Shown piece by piece: positions 12,601-23,708 of a stretch of 64,000 nt of DNA. Below the pieces are notes generated by a model, which did no database searches, was not told where the DNA came from, and was given only the letters and a program-made list of their open reading frames with translations. How positions within the stretch are numbered: position 1 is the stretch's first letter; each line of letters begins with the position of its first letter. Source of the DNA: Physcomitrium patens (taxonomy: Eukaryota > Streptophyta > Bryopsida > Funariales > Funariaceae); contig NC_037257.1 of NCBI RefSeq assembly GCF_000002425.4, positions 19,442,257 to 19,506,256 on the forward strand, read 5' to 3'. The position numbers and the translations under genes are program-made.

Positions 12601-14500
12601 CCTCTAATTAAGCCCTGTGTTTTAGAAGTCTATTCATGATGATCTTCATCACCCTTGAGCAAATAATTTATCCATGTACTTGAATGTGGCTTTCCAACAC
12701 TAAAGAAAGATTTTTGCATGTCCCTCCTAATTCAAACAACCAATAACAATAGAACCATAATTTCTCCTGACAACCGAATCGAGGTGGAAAATTGCTGAGA
12801 ATGATGATAGTTCACATACCTCGCCTCTGACTTTCTCAAGGATAGCATCAGAAAATTGTGGTCCGTGCACTTCATGTGCTTGTGCCCTAACAAATCAAAA
12901 AGATTGTCAAGGTTCTAAAAGCTCACAAGCTTCTTCAAAAATTTGATCCTAATGGCGTCACCTGCATGAACTGTGTATTGAGAAATCAACAGTTAATAAA
13001 ATTAAGGGATTTATATACCAGTTGTTCCCAGAGCCAGAAGCGCCTGTAATGTATTGTTTGCTGTCAAACAATTCTGCAAGGGATCCCTGGAAATGGAACA
13101 GAATCGATGAAAGTGGAAATGTGAGGATGCGAACGCTTTTTATCTTTAGTTTGTTTATGGGTAAGACTCGTTGGTTATAACTTGAATCTGGATTAATACA
13201 CTTTCTGACCTTCAAATCCTATAACATGAAAGTGGTGTTTCTTTTCTACTCCGCCATCCCTCTTCTGGCATGTATTCATCCCTTGCATATTGCCACCCCA
13301 TACATCAGAAACATTAAGACTTCATCCCGTTTGAGTACGCCAGGTGCTCAGCACTAATCGAACAAAACTTTCACCTTTTACTAAAGAATTTCGCGGGCTA
13401 AGAGAAAACACTAGCGTTATTCAATTTTTGGATTGCTCTTCAAGGAGTCCACCAAACAAGCAAAAGATGTCGAATGAGACATTCTCACATACGAGTGGCA
13501 TTAGTTTATTTAATCACTTCAATACCTGTGTGAGTAACTGCATTTTAACCTACAAACAAAATGTGACATATTTTATACCTTCAGAAGCTGGTTGACGACC
13601 CCTTCTTCCATGTCTATAAGAACTGCCCTAGCCTGCACAGAGAATCATAAGTGTTGAATGAAACACTGCACAGCAACATTGAAATCAGGAGGTACATCTA
13701 ACAATTTGAATCAAAATGGTCTGGTTGGGCTGCCTCACCTTCAAGAAGCGAATAGGAGTGTTTCCAGCGCCCACAGACAGCTCTTGAGGTGGCGTGTAAC
13801 GTCTGTCGACGTTGTGAAAGAAGCTGTGGGCCACCACAGTGATGAGCAAGATAAAGATGCTTCAATCGATACATGAGGAGATCAACCAGTCACGACGCTC
13901 TAAAATGCCACAGGAATTAAGACCACAAATCTGGAAAAGACATCGCATACACGTACAGATTACCCCTAAAAAGTTGAATGATGTGCTCTATCAGTTGTAA
14001 CAAGGGATTCTCATGGCTTTTTTGAAGTCGTGATCGCGGCAGAAGTTTTTCTTATATTCGTCACACCGAAACAACTACTGGACTCTCACCTGCTGAGGGC
14101 GTGATCGAACAGGGCATTCGGGTTACAAGAGGCATGCTCTCTTAATGCCATATCCCAAAATCGGCATCCTAACTGCACACAACTTGCACTTCCTTGTCAA
14201 TCCACTCTGACGTCTCAAATTCAGTAACAGCCTCTTCCATTTATCAACTTTTTATACTGAGCTAACTTATACTCTTCTAACAATATCTCCGTTTCATAAT
14301 GCAAACAAAATTCGAAATCAATTCTCAAGAACCAGCATCGTGGCCTTTTCGATCTTCATTGATAAATGTTCCCAGATACTAGTGAAACTGGCTTCAAGGC
14401 ATTCGAGGTATCCGCAAAATAAGCTACCGAGATGCAAAGAGGCGACACATGCCTGATTCCCACACTGGCCTACTTGTAGCGTTATAATTTCACGCGGCAT
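9688..14500 (-). CDS. TUBE1: Epsilon-tubulin, 16 exons
   Basis: Exons (minus strand): 14453-14500, 14090-14172, 13739-13823, 13579-13632, 13019-13086, 12820-12886, 12488-12586, 12226-12308, 11783-11863, 11483-11634, 11158-11253, 10958-10986, 10663-10818, 10375-10475, 10015-10124, 9688-9782. They sum to 1407 bases, 468 codons plus stop, close to the 475 residues of human TUBE1, with phases that agree throughout. GQCGNQ is at residues 11-16 and the GTP-binding GGGTGSG at 152-158. Features that separate epsilon from gamma-tubulin are FDSKQ.IT.ASGSGNNW, DDDVITSPYN, KPFDEMNSIASNLL, MNLVPYPRLHYL and LIEEYETLE near the C-terminus. Epsilon-tubulin acts at centrioles and basal bodies in triplet-microtubule assembly, in land plants during sperm flagella formation. 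Start: ATG at 14500 matches tubulin N-termini; an in-frame ATG lies 55 codons upstream with no stop between. All introns are GT-AG except the first, which is GC-AG. The gene looks intact. Confidence 0.93.
14173..14452 (-). other. Non-canonical GC-AG intron 1 of epsilon-tubulin
   Basis: Exon 1 ends GGGAATCAG, followed by GCATGT. Exon 2 starts after GTGTGCAG with TTAGGATGC, giving CGNQ-LGCRFWD, colinear with CGNQ-IGC.FWD of animals. The nearest GT (GCAT|GTGTC) would bring a stop codon into frame with the neighbouring acceptor, so a GC donor is the only reading that keeps the protein. The CAG|GCATGT context is typical of GC-AG introns spliced by the major spliceosome. Confidence 0.75.
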
Positions 14501-14532
14501 CTCCAGAGACAGCACACCAGCGGGTATGGATT

Positions 14533-14549
14533 CAGAGAGAGAGAGAGAG
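14533..14549 (-). promoter_or_regulatory. CT-dinucleotide run in the leader of epsilon-tubulin
   Basis: On the gene's strand a (CT)n run of about 17 bases lies roughly 35 bases before the ATG. CT-rich tracts are common in plant 5' leaders and core promoters. No TATA box could be placed with confidence. Confidence 0.35.
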
Positions 14550-16269
14550 TAATGCACACAACGCCCGTAGCAAAAGTAGCAGGCGATGTAGGGTTGATGA
14601 TGAGATGGACGGACTACTACTACTGCGGGCACTTCTTCCTTCCTGGTCGACTCCTGCACCTTCACCTCCCTTCCCCTTCACTTCGCTTCACCTCTGGCAG
14701 CAATGCATACATGCGTCCTGCTGTGGGAGCTTCAGCTGAACGCGCCAAGACTTCCCCCCCTTCCCCCGCCGCCCCTTTCTGTCCTCCATTGCCCAGGGCC
14801 GGGGCAGTTGCACAGCCCAGCGGTGCCACCATGGCTTGACATGGCATCAACATGTGTTGTATGCACAGTAGATTGATTGCGACCATTCATGATGCCCAGG
14901 CTATAATGCTCATTTACACTAATAAACATCCAAGTCAATGTACAAACTTTCAAAACTTGACCTGTTCATCTTTTCATTACAATTCCATTGATTATCAATA
15001 ACGCCATGATATGTTTTTGATGACCTTGGGCATATTTAAGAACTTTTGTTGTAAACTTCAATTTTTTATATTTCTGCCTACGTATTGTGTAGCATGTTGT
15101 TTTAAAATATCAAATCATATCTTTATTCTTTAAGCACTTTATCTTTTATACAGATACATGAACATCACATATATTCCTTACACATTAAATAATGTATTTT
15201 TTTAAAAAAAATTCTAAGATGTTCAATAAAAAATATTAAGAAAAACTTATAAAAAAATAAAAGATTTTTTTTGTAATGATGGTTTGTGGAGATGATCCAT
15301 TTTTCTAATGATGATTACAATAGGATGGGTTGATTTAATGAATGGGTGTATCATTTTAACATTTCCCTAAAAAAAAACTTTTATCTTAAAAAAATCTGGT
15401 GTGAAATTTTTAATATATATATATATATATATATCCAAAAATTATAGAATATCTTAAAAGTCTGAAAAATCATATATAGAGATTTTAAAAAGTGCTTGGA
15501 ATTTTAAATGGTTACGAAAGATTACAAGTTTTTTTTTAAAAGACCATGTAAGGTTTGAAAATCTTGTAAAAACTTTAAAATTTTCCAAAAACTTCTAAGA
15601 ATTCATGAAAAACAATAAAATTATCTTAAAATATTTTTAGAGATTCTTGAATGTGACTAAAGTCACAATTTATTATACGTGTACGACATATTGCAAAAGA
15701 GTATGAAAAAAATATATTTTAAATTTTTTCTGTAAATTTTCCTACAAGTTTTTTTTTTTTTTTTTTTTTTTTTTTATTAGGTGAAGAATCAACAATCAAA
15801 ACAAATTTCTCAAGAATTATTATTTCCATTCTTATCAAATAAATCACTTAGGTGGTCACAACCTTCAACAATACAAAGCAAGAATTGAAGCAATGATCTT
15901 CCAAAATAACACAAACTTTTTTAGAAAGATAGAAAAACATAATGCATTTGATACTATGGTATTTAATAATGAAATACTGTGATTTCTGATGAAACAATGA
16001 ATATGCCAGAGTGAGAAAGAACCATCTTGGTGTAAATCCAAATTAGCTCTAAGAGAAATGAGGAGGAAAGGATAAGGGAGGAGACTAAACCTGAAGCCAA
16101 AGCCCATGGTGGACCCCCCCCCCTCGTGCGAAACCCTAGGACCCAGCCCAGGCCAACCCCGCCCTCCTTGTCTTGCCCAATGCGTTGCTGCGATGGCTCA
16201 CTTATCCATTGTTATTGTGCATCTGCGCCTTGTATCGTCTTGCTGCCATTCCCACTAACCACGGCAGCC
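14550..16269. other. Intergenic between epsilon-tubulin and CLPP4
   Basis: 14.55-14.9 kb has mixed, locally C-rich composition (leader and promoter of epsilon-tubulin). 14.95-16.05 kb is A+T-rich, with a (TA)n run at about 15413-15434 and a T27 run at 15749-15775. The last 160 bases before the CLPP4 start are C-rich, including a C9 run near 16.12 kb, and form its leader. The two genes are divergent and about 1.8 kb apart. No RNA gene or mobile element was recognised. Confidence 0.5.
15749..15775. repeat. Poly-T run (27)
   Basis: An uninterrupted run of T. It could be the tail of an old reverse-transcribed insertion on the minus strand, but no element body or target duplication is visible beside it. 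Confidence 0.8.
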
Positions 16270-17548
16270 ATGGCTTCCCTGTCCATTGCCTCCTCCTCCT
16301 CCACCAAGCTTGTTTTGCCCGGCTCGCTCTCGCCCCCTTCCCCTCGCCTCTCCAATCGCGCTTGCTGTCTCGCTCCCTCTTATGCTTTGAAATTCAGTCC
16401 CCGGGCTTCTGTTTCGGGTGGCGCTGCGTTGCCATGGTCGCCTGAGACTGATGTTCGGTCCACTCAGAATTCATTGTGGACTCCCCTGGCGTCACAGACT
16501 GCTTCCCCTGGCATGCGGTCAGCTGAAGCAGATGTGATGGGACTCATGCTAAAGCAGCGCATTGTGTTTCTTGGTCACCAAATGGATGACTTCGTTGCTG
16601 ATGCAATAGTCAGCCAGTTGCTTCTCTTGGATGCTGTCGACCCTAACAAGGAAATTCGTCTGTTTGTGAACTGTCCCGGAGGCTCTATCAGGTGACTAAT
16701 GAAGGTCACTGAGAAATGTTTTTAGTAGCGGTGATTGGACGTTTAACTAGGGGGGTCATCGGTCTTGAGGTGGGCAACTGTTCAAGTATCAGTGAAGCTG
16801 AATTGCGCTTCTGAGCATTGTGTTTGGATTTTGCAGTGCTGCTATGGCTATCTTTGATGCCATTCAGCTGTGTAGAGCGGATGTTTCCACAATTTGCTTC
16901 GGTTTGGCTGCTTCAACAGCAGCAATAGTACTTGCCGGAGGTACGCCGGGGAAGCGATTGGCAATGCCTAATTCTCGTATTATGATGCATCAGCCCTTGG
17001 GAGGTGCTAGTGGACAGGCAATTGACGTCGAAATTCAAGCCAAAGAGGTTATGTACCACAAGAGCAATGTCACGCGTATTTTATCTGAGATTACAGGGCG
17101 GGCTCCTGAGCAGGTAGATACATTTTGTGACTTTCAATTAGGTTATACGCCTTAAGTTGTACGGATTTCTTAGCATTACTTAGGCTCTAGTATTGGTAAT
17201 CACAGGAGGCTGCTGGTTCAGTTAGCCCGTGAATGGACAATCTTGCGTGGAAGAAGTAGACGAAGGTTGCTGCAGTCCCTTTGATTTTTGGTATAACGCC
17301 GAGCTTTTGGTTCGTGGTTTGTGATGCTGCAGGTAGAGAAGGACATTGATAGGGACCGGTACATGTCTCCTATCGAAGCAATGGAATATGGCATTATTGA
17401 TGGCGTCATTGACAAGGATGCAATCATTTCTATTAATGGATTGCTTGAAGTATCTGATAGGGTTAAACCTCGCAAGGAGAACTTAGCTGCCTTGGAAGAT
17501 CCTCGGAAGTTTTTAACTCCTGAGATTCCAGATGACGAAATTTATTAG
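16270..17548 (+). CDS. CLPP4: Plastid Clp protease proteolytic subunit ClpP4
   Basis: Exons 16270-16691, 16837-17113 and 17333-17548 give 304 residues, with GT-AG introns. Nuclear-encoded ClpP subunits form the two-ring chamber of the stromal Clp protease, which degrades unfolded or regulated plastid proteins with ClpC. The first ~75 residues are rich in Ser, Ala, Pro and basic residues, as in a chloroplast transit peptide; the ATG in GCAGCCATGG is preferred over an in-frame ATG at 16126, whose extra 48 residues are Cys- and Pro-rich. The ClpP domain follows SPGMRSAEADVMGL. The catalytic triad is complete: Ser167 (GLAAS), His192 (MMHQP), Asp241 (DIDRD), with the 25 and 49 residue spacings of E. 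coli ClpP. GGASGQAIDVEIQAKEV and the C-terminal KFLTPEIPDDEIY match ClpP4 rather than ClpP3, ClpP5 or the ClpR subunits. Confidence 0.9.
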
Positions 17549-20500
17549 CTTCTTTCAGACTATAAACATATTCAATCCATGTAGAATTTTTCTTCTGTCT
17601 TTGTCTATCAAATGCTTCCCCCTCATTTGCCGCACTCATCTGCATCTGGTTGTTACCCTTGTGTACACATGCCCACGGTGTCGAATTTGCAGTATCTGAC
17701 GTTCTAGATTCTTGTGTACTCAGAAGTAAGCACCCTTGCGCAGTTGAAATTTTGTGTCCACGGCGCTAAAGCATCAAGTCCGAAGTTAGTGAAGAAGTGA
17801 GAAACACCGAATCTGACAGTGACTTTCGGATGCTCATTTTTCTGTTGGATACAACTATGCAAATCTTATTTTACAGATTTTGTATGTGATGGTTGATTGA
17901 TCTAGTTACAGGCTGGTTTCGCAGTGCTACTTTACATGTTTATTTTTATTGATATTTACGAATCCCTCCGAGTGGAGAAACCTTGTATCGTATAATTTTT
18001 GCAAGTAAGTGAGTGCTAACATTTCTATAGCGGTTGATTTATATTCTGAAAAGCCTCCAAACTACGACCAAGAATTCAGAGGAACATGTGCTAGGTTACA
18101 CATGATGAATGATTGTGGCACTGGAACTGGGGGTGTGGTGTTCAGGAGCTTGTAAGTGAAGAACTTGCTCAGCGTATCTAAATTCGCCCACGCTGAGCAA
18201 GGCTACGTGCATTTTGGGATGTATTCCAGATCTTGAGAATTACACATATCTCCCACGCCACGTAGCTTCGTTAAACTCTGAAACTCCGCATCACTGACTA
18301 GCTTTTTAGCAGGGATCATTCCAATTTTTATTTTTGTTCTGAAATTTTGTAGTAAAAAAATATTCAGGACAAAGACGTAGATTTCCTTACTTCCGAAACA
18401 CTCCAACAGATCTACTCCAGTAAATAATGAGAGGATGAAGTGTGTGGATGTTTAGGTTTTAATGTCATTTAAATTTTAAAGAAATGTACGTTACAATGAT
18501 ATATGATATTTAATGAAATAAGATACCACAAAGGACAACCCACGTTGTGTTCTCATATCACAATAGTTGTATTTAGCACATGTCGGTTAGAATTTCCTAA
18601 AAGTGAGAGCTCACAATTCTTAGGGTTTCTATTTTGGATATTATTATAATACATGATAATCATCTTGCAACCAACTCCCAAGTTAGTCTTGGATCACTTT
18701 ATTATTGTGCACTTTTGCACCTTTTTAGGCTATTCAAGTGTAATCATACTTAAGTTAATCTCCTAGATTTAAAATCTTAGCTCAAGTATTTTGTGAACTT
18801 TAACCCAACTACTACTTAAGTATTGTCATGGTGACTTTGGTTCTTGTCTAATTTTTCCTTTTGTCATTATTGGGGCTCTATTAGGGATAGTAACTCCTTT
18901 ATTTTAAAATTGTTTTACTTTCTTTTACTTTCAAATATCTATGTCCTCATTTATTTGTTGATGTCTTTAACATTTCAACTTTTTTGAAATGGTGTTTTCT
19001 TGTAGATTTTAGAATTGTATGGTTCAATGAATATGAATTAGTATTAAATATCATTAAATCACACACACATACATACACACACATATATATCCTTTTTAAA
19101 ATTAAAAAAACTACTAGACAAGTATTGGAGATACTAACTGGACACAATAAGTCTCTCGATAACAAGTCTTAGATAGAATAAAGATGAATTAAATAAATTT
19201 ATTCATAATTATTTATTTATTTATATATTTTTTCTTTATCTTTTTCTTTTGAAGAAATGTGATTATGTCATATTATTTTCTAATTGATTTTTAATGTTCA
19301 ATAATAATTTCATCTACATTTTTGAAAAAAAATATGATTTACGACACAAATTTGTCTCCAGTCCTTTGGATCAGTTTCACAATCCAAAACAAAAATATAA
19401 AAAATTGTAATTCTACTGTAATATAATTTAGTTCAAAAATACAAAAGAACAACAAATAGAACACATAATGGAAAAAATCAAAATTTATAAAGGCTGGTAG
19501 GTCTGGAAAAACCTAAAATACGTACATGTGATTGTGATTAATTAACATATACTCTTGCCTTTAAACAAATCCAACGAAAAAGCTTATAGTTTATTAAATA
19601 CAACCAAATATTGTGCATGAAAGAGATTATTAAATTTATTAATCAAACACAACCAGAATTCTCTCATTTGATTCTGATTTTTTTTAGAAGCTTAATAATT
19701 ATTGGATGACGCATCACAGGGGGTTGGGACCGTGCGGACCCCGCCAATGCTATAACTCTACACAACCCGCCGGCCCCTCCCCCCAAATAATAAACAAGAA
19801 GGCACTGGTCAGTTGAGTAAAGTTTTTTCGCAAATGTTTTCTGGGTAAGAGCTAGGGGTTGGTGGGTTTGTTTCTATGTTCAACTAGGGGCAGGTACCTA
19901 CTCTAACCTAGCCTGATGAACCTAGCTGAGCGGGAAATTGGCAGTGGTGTGAAGAGCATAGCCTACATTAGCATATTAATATTGAAAACGAGTTACGTAA
20001 ATATTGATAAGTATACATCTGCTCAAAAAAAACATACAGACTAACTAACTAGCTAATTGACCCCGCAAACGGAAATATGAATACGAAAGGAAAAAAACTC
20101 ACAAAGGTAACATCTCATGTTCCATTACGAACATAATCTTGCTTATACAAATCGGCATTTTGGCGAAGTAAAAGTCCACTTGTGGAAAGGTACAGGAGAA
20201 AGGCTATGACACAGTGTTGTGGGCATGAAAGATTTTCTGCATTTCTCTATTTTAAGAGCTAAATCCTATCCTCCTCAACTGGACGCATGTAAAACTCGTT
20301 GGCAAGAGCTTTCAGAAAGAAATACTTGCTCGCAGCATTCCTCGAATATTGCACTACGAATTTCTGACCAACGTTAGAAGAATAAATCACAAATTTTCGA
20401 GGAGAAACCACACGACGAGCAGTATAGAGTCATTCGCCGAATCGGAAAATTACAGAAGAGGAGAAGATCTTAACCTCATAGGCTCTCTTGAGTAGATGAC

Positions 20501-20783
20501 ACGGCGTATGGTAGTGATCGAGTTGAATCGCTGAATACCATGGAGCAGTGATCGAGTCGAATCAAGTCTTAATCTTGGACTCGAAACCTGAGCACGTAAG
20601 GCTTGTTGCGAGCCCCAACGAAGGCCCTCATCGTGAGTAGGCAACGGCAGCAAATAGTTAACTACTGCGTTTCCAGACAAAGGTCAAAACTGGATATTTG
20701 ATTTTCAGTTCCAGTTTCTTGAAGAAAATATTGAAGGTGAAAAAGCGTCCAGCAATTATTTTTATCTAGTCCCCCAAAATTCC
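17549..20783. other. Intergenic between CLPP4 and PRP17
   Basis: 17.55-18.2 kb is the 3' flank of CLPP4, with mixed composition. 18.42-19.7 kb is A+T-rich and includes a CA/TA-rich microsatellite near 19060-19090; a stretch at 18.55-18.9 kb has the look of a repeat remnant but matches nothing else here. 19.7-20.78 kb returns to mixed composition and should hold the 3' untranslated part of PRP17. No coding sequence is supported. Confidence 0.5.
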
Positions 20784-22574
20784 TTAGTCCCAGTATTTGA
20801 TGAGGCCATCCCAGCCGCAAGTAGCCACCTTAGACTGCTCTAAGGGATGCCACTCAACCCCAATACACACACTGTCGTGGCACTTAAGAGTGCGAAACAC
20901 TTTACAGGTTTTCCAGTCCCAAAACCAGCAGCGACCCTCACCATCCCCTGACATTATAAACCGCCCGTCTGGTGAAAAATTCACTTGGCATGCATATCCA
21001 GCTGCGATGTGCCCAGCAAAACGCTTCTTCTTGTTTAGGCGGAACCGCTCCCGGGTACTGTAAATAAGAATCTGATTATCTAAACTCTGAGCTGCGAACC
21101 AGTTCGTATTTGGGTGAACAGTAATAGCGGGCATTGAATGCATATGAGGCTCGCTAATATATTTGATCACCACTGGTATACCAAACTCCCACACACGCAA
21201 CGATTTATCATCGCTTGATGTTACAAATCTTCGATTGTTATCAACAAATGTAATTGTGTTGACTGCACCTAAGTGCTGATCATATTCTTGACTGATCTGC
21301 CCAGTGTTCATGTCCCACTGCACAATCTTCTTGTCACTCATCCCCGCAAGCAGAACATTTTGCTTATCATCGTCAGGATTGAACTTCACCACGTAAGGAA
21401 TTTTTCCTGTACTGAACGTCGAAATAACTTGTCCAGTCTCTGTATCCCAAAGCTTGATCTTTCTATCATACGAAGCGGTCAGAAACTTCGACCCATCATT
21501 GTTAAAAGTAATATCCCTGACTGCTTTAGAATGACCCATGTACGTTCGCATGCACTTTCCACTACCATGAACGTCCCATATTTTAACCTTCGTGTCCATG
21601 CTGGCGGAAAGGAGAAGATGTCCATACTTAGGGAAAAACCTAATCGCAGAAACACCCTTGGTGTGCCCACTCCATGTGTGCACCCATCTCTTCGGAATGT
21701 AACAATGCTCATTGGTGGCCTTAACATCCTTCGGAGGAGCAATCCACGATCGTCCTTGGTAATCCACCTCCTCCTTGCCATGGAAGGTACTCTTATCATC
21801 GATATCCACCTTCTCTCCTTTCTCCTTCTGACTCTTTTTCTCGGCATGCAATTCTGCATACACTGTTTGCTCCTCGGTGAGCTCGCCCTGCAAACCTTCC
21901 TTCTGGCCAGCCCACGGCGATTGAGAATTTTTAAGTAGCCATTCTTCAGATGCAGGATTCTCAACCTTCTCTTTCTCCTCCTCGTCAAGCTCCTCGTCGT
22001 CACTCCTAGACCTCTTCTTATTCACCTTGCGCTGCTTCCTATGCTCGTGCTGCGGCAGGTTGTATACCGAGGCTCCATCAGTAGCTTTCACGGCACTGGA
22101 ATCCCCGACTATGTTGTTTCCCGCTGTAGCTCCAGGGTCAGCCGCGAACCCATAAGCATGAAACGTGTTGTACTGCTCGTCGAACATAAACGGCGCTATG
22201 GCTGCATCCTCCACAAACCCTATTTTGTGGTTTCGCAACCCCTGCGCCACACCATCCTTCGCATATGGGTGCGCGGGACCTGCCACCGGCGCCCACAGCT
22301 GCTCAGCAGTGGGATTGTAGTTCACTTTCCGCTGCGATGGGTCCAACGGCTTCCGCACACCACCCCCACCGACAGAGCCTATGTCACCACGGGCGCCAAT
22401 AACAAGCAAAGAATCGCTCACCTCCGGAGCGGCAGCAGTCCTGGGCTCTAGCAAACGGACTGGTGAAGAGTCGGGAGAAGAAGTGCCACTACTAGAGACC
22501 TCTCCCTCAGTCCGCATGTGCAAGTCCAGCTCGTCCGCTCTGTCTCCGTCTCCGTAATGCGCTAGGAGATCCAT
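20784..22574 (-). CDS. PRP17: Pre-mRNA splicing factor PRP17/CDC40, WD40 protein
   Basis: The open frame gives 596 residues from the ATG at 22574, which begins [11 protein letters not shown]. An in-frame ATG 18 codons upstream (22628) gives a less plausible N-terminus. PRP17 (CDC40) joins the spliceosome for the second transesterification step. The N-terminal third is acidic and low-complexity, followed by the family hallmark [19 protein letters not shown] at about 86-105. A basic stretch ([16 protein letters not shown]) with a run of Glu/Lys looks like a nuclear signal. From about residue 300 to the end there are seven WD40 repeats, starting [15 protein letters not shown] and ending [10 protein letters not shown] at the stop. 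The length fits the family (about 570-600). There is no intron, unusual beside two intron-bearing neighbours; no sign of damage is seen. Confidence 0.94.
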   Translation of the reverse strand: MDLLAHYGDGDRADELDLHMRTEGEVSSSGTSSPDSSPVRLLEPRTAAAPEVSDSLLVIGARGDIGSVGGGGVRKPLDPSQRKVNYNPTAEQLWAPVAGPAHPYAKDGVAQGLRNHKIGFVEDAAIAPFMFDEQYNTFHAYGFAADPGATAGNNIVGDSSAVKATDGASVYNLPQHEHRKQRKVNKKRSRSDDEELDEEEKEKVENPASEEWLLKNSQSPWAGQKEGLQGELTEEQTVYAELHAEKKSQKEKGEKVDIDDKSTFHGKEEVDYQGRSWIAPPKDVKATNEHCYIPKRWVHTWSGHTKGVSAIRFFPKYGHLLLSASMDTKVKIWDVHGSGKCMRTYMGHSKAVRDITFNNDGSKFLTASYDRKIKLWDTETGQVISTFSTGKIPYVVKFNPDDDKQNVLLAGMSDKKIVQWDMNTGQISQEYDQHLGAVNTITFVDNNRRFVTSSDDKSLRVWEFGIPVVIKYISEPHMHSMPAITVHPNTNWFAAQSLDNQILIYSTRERFRLNKKKRFAGHIAAGYACQVNFSPDGRFIMSGDGEGRCWFWDWKTCKVFRTLKCHDSVCIGVEWHPLEQSKVATCGWDGLIKYWD

Positions 22575-23086
22575 AGCGCTGGAGTTCCGAACCCTACCCG
22601 CCCCTACTGCCTCTTGCTTACCCAACAAGTCAATAAAAACACAAAACTAGATACTATTCGTGTCGAGGGAACAAGCACAAGCACATCGACTACAGAGGCA
22701 GCAATATTGCTAGAAAGGCAAAAGGTCCTGAACCCTAACGAGAGCCCCCGATGAGAAAGAACCGCAGTCTCCCGCCCACGACGAGGACGAAATGGATTGA
22801 TTGGTTGGTCGGTCGGTTAACACATGCATTTGTGAATTAGAAAGATAGCTTATAATCGTCCTCCACGAACATTCCTGACGAATAGTTCCCAGTTCACACA
22901 GGGCATGAGAGCAGGGCATCCTCAACACACTTCACACCATGTAACACCTTCATAGAGATATGCATATATTAATAATCACACGACACACAAAATAAGGTGG
23001 AATTTTGAACAGCATACCACCATAAAAAATTCATAAGTAATTATCATATTTAAGTTAAAAAAATACTTTATTAAGAAACCATTTAC

Positions 23087-23090
<4 letters not shown>
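22575..23090. other. 5' flank of PRP17, then A+T-rich DNA
   Basis: Mixed composition to about 22930 should contain the leader and promoter of the minus-strand PRP17 gene. A+T-rich DNA starts at about 22.95 kb, the right-hand edge of the gene island. No gene is seen. Confidence 0.45.

Positions 23091-23117
<27 letters not shown>
23091..23117. repeat. (TA)n microsatellite
   Basis: A run of about 13 TA units in A+T-rich DNA just right of the gene island. Similar (TA)n runs lie at about 15413-15434 and 25793-25817. Confidence 0.9.
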
Positions 23118-23120
<3 letters not shown>

Positions 23121-23289
23121 CTTAAGCTTTAAAAATCACATTATTTTAGTGAATAGTAATATTTTATTGTAAAATTAATTTAAAGAATTATTATTTTATT
23201 TTAAAAAATTATTAAAAAATAATCCAAGTTAATATTTTTTTGATTTTATAAATTATTGTGATTCAATTGACATAAAACCAATGCTTAAA

Positions 23290-23708
23290 AATCTCTTTTC
23301 AGATTTTCTCTCAAATTCTATTCTTTGATCTACAAAAGAACTCCAAAGTCCCCATAGGTGTGTGGTTTGTGCCTCATGATTTGATTTCCATTCTAGTTGA
23401 CAATTGATCTTCTTTGGGTATCAATTCTTAGCTTATTGAGGTAAATTTTGCTAAAATCTACTCTTAACTCATTTCTATATATGTCTATATTATTTCTTAT
23501 GTTTTTTTATCTTTGATTTGGCTCATTTATGCCTCTACAAAGTAAATACAAGTCATTTGTATAAAAATATACTATTAAGACTAAATCTTTTATTACCTTT
23601 CTATTATTTATTCTTATTTTTTTATTCCATCTTTTTGCAAGGTTTTTCTATAATAACATCCTTATTTTTATTTTTTTATTATATAATTGTATTACCATAC
23701 AACATCAT
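23290..23708 (+). repeat. Dispersed unclassified repeat, copy 2
   Basis: Aligns in order with 7050-7460 over about 410 bp. As with copy 1, the right end abuts copia reverse-transcriptase sequence, so the two copies may have entered copia elements or may be part of a copia-associated unit. Confidence 0.5.

Noticed and set aside
14318-14500. Gamma-tubulin, suggested by MPREIITLQVGQCGNQ
   Set aside because: The N-terminus resembles gamma-tubulin, but all later exons (SGSGNNW, DDDVITSPYN, KPFDEMNSIASNLL, C-terminal EEYETLE) match epsilon-tubulin.
14552-14839. Plus-strand frames over the epsilon-tubulin leader
   Set aside because: Proline-rich translation of C-rich leader DNA with no homology.
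15749-15775. Poly-A tail of a SINE or processed gene on the minus strand
   Set aside because: No element body with Pol III boxes or coding remnant beside the T-run, and no flanking duplication seen.
16126-16269. CLPP4 start at the upstream ATG (16126)
   Set aside because: The added residues are Cys/Pro-rich and unlike a transit peptide start; the ATG at 16270 has a strong context and begins a typical transit peptide.
21273-21938. 221-codon plus-strand frame antisense to PRP17
   Set aside because: A shadow of the minus-strand WD40 gene; no independent coding sign.
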